A stretch of DNA of 64,000 nucleotides from Saprospiraceae bacterium (lineage in GTDB: Bacteria; Bacteroidota; Bacteroidia; Chitinophagales; Saprospiraceae), in contig JADJYH010000002.1 in NCBI GenBank assembly GCA_016719855.1, positions 124,001-188,000 of the forward strand, in the 5' to 3' direction. This document shows positions 63,477 through 64,000 of the stretch, piece by piece (position 1 is the first letter of the stretch; each line of letters starts with the position of its first letter). The position numbers and the translations under genes are program-made. Under the pieces are notes generated by a model. That model made no database searches. It saw only the letters and a list, made by a program, of their open reading frames with translations, and was not told the origin of the DNA.

Positions 63477-64000
63477 ATGCCCGGCAACTCCTTCGGACAT
63501 ACTTTTCGCATCACCACTTTCGGCGAATCGCACGGCACGGCCATCGGTGTCGTCATTGATGGCTGCCCAGCAGGGCTGGAGTTCGACCTTGACTTTGTGC
63601 AGCACGAACTTGACCGCCGACGCCCCGGCCAGTCGGCTATCGTGACACAGCGACAGGAGACTGACCGAGTGGAATTGCTGTCAGGTGTTTTTGAGGGCAA
63701 AACGACCGGGATGCCGCTGGCACTGCTCATCCGCAACGAGGACGCCAAGTCAAATGACTACTCCCACATCGCCGACAAGTACCGGCCCAGCCACGCCGAT
63801 TTCACCTACCAAGCGAAGTACGGCCACCGTGATTACCGAGGCGGAGGCCGCTCCAGCGCCCGTGAGACGGCAGCGAGGGTAGCGGCAGGCGCTATTGCGA
63901 AGCTATTTTTGAAAAAAAACGGTATCAGCGTGACGGCCTGGGTCAGCAGGGTGGGGGACGTCACGCTCGACAAAACCCACGAGCAGCTTGACTTCTCGCA
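63477..64000 (+). CDS. aroC: Chorismate synthase, 3' end outside the window
   Basis: Forms chorismate from EPSP, the last step of the shikimate pathway, with reduced FMN. The visible ~174 residues are the N-terminal half: MPGNSFGHTFRITTFGESHG (signature 1), GCPAGLEFDLDFVQHELDRR, RRPGQSAIVTQRQETDRVEL and GHRDYRGGGRSSARETAARV (signature 2). ATG 63477 is the standard start. It continues past the right edge. Confidence 0.97.
   Translation, partial: MPGNSFGHTFRITTFGESHGTAIGVVIDGCPAGLEFDLDFVQHELDRRRPGQSAIVTQRQETDRVELLSGVFEGKTTGMPLALLIRNEDAKSNDYSHIADKYRPSHADFTYQAKYGHRDYRGGGRSSARETAARVAAGAIAKLFLKKNGISVTAWVSRVGDVTLDKTHEQLDFS

Noticed and set aside
1..64000. tRNA or rRNA genes
   Set aside because: I saw no cloverleaf with a CCA end or T-loop consensus (GGTTCGAATC type) in any gap, and no ribosomal RNA segments.

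Overview
The window is a chromosomal piece of a Bacteroidota bacterium, probably of the class Saprospiria. The evidence is four or more proteins with C-terminal type IX secretion (T9SS) sorting domains, SprB-type repeats, a SusC-like/TonB receptor beside an ECF sigma/anti-sigma pair, an OstA-like protein, lipoboxes of Bacteroidota type, gene starts without a clear Shine-Dalgarno, and some -7 boxes of the form TAnnTTTG. The class-level placement is inference.

Layout. 1-9 kb: end of a T9SS cargo protein, a DoxX-like membrane protein, a class IV aminotransferase, folE, an unknown exported protein and a large unusual two-module AAA+ (Clp-like) ATPase. 9-24 kb: TPR lipoprotein, two tandem DUF4331 proteins, a small membrane protein, a xisH/xisI pair, a lipoprotein, a TonB receptor, ECF sigma factor, anti-sigma factor, rpe, an OstA-like protein, then remnants of Uma2 and HNH nucleases. 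24.8-31.5 kb: a nitrous oxide reduction cluster on the minus strand (cytochrome c, Sec-type clade II nosZ, a membrane protein, nosL, nosD, nosF, nosY) with a divergent Rrf2-type regulator. 32-35.5 kb: an HMA-domain protein, a DASS transporter and a vanadium-haloperoxidase/PAP2-like protein. 35.6-48.5 kb: two giant T9SS surface proteins, one with nine SprB repeats and one of 2911 residues with fifteen six-cysteine repeats of about 84 residues. 48.7-64 kb: mostly housekeeping genes: thioredoxin-like protein, lepB, DUF1573, coiled-coil protein, 3'-5' exonuclease, phosphopantetheinyl transferase, WD40 protein, a broken outer-membrane barrel, meaB, dnaK, an SNase-fold nuclease, a T9SS choice-of-anchor-J protein, a peroxiredoxin-like protein and the start of aroC.

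Two features cut across the window. First, about twenty genes are interrupted by single-base indels, many in short homopolymers, including genes normally essential (dnaK, lepB). The simplest reading is residual sequencing error, so I give repaired gene spans and name each break. Second, the intergenic DNA is full of foldback elements that sit on, or immediately after, stop codons. One class is built from short tandem words followed by their complement, with a different word at each locus. Three other classes are dispersed sequence families with two copies each here. They punctuate the nos operon and the sigma/anti-sigma pair, and one fills exactly the gap between two convergent stop codons. 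This is the most promising undescribed structure in the window.

I saw no tRNA, rRNA, CRISPR array, complete insertion sequence or phage genes.
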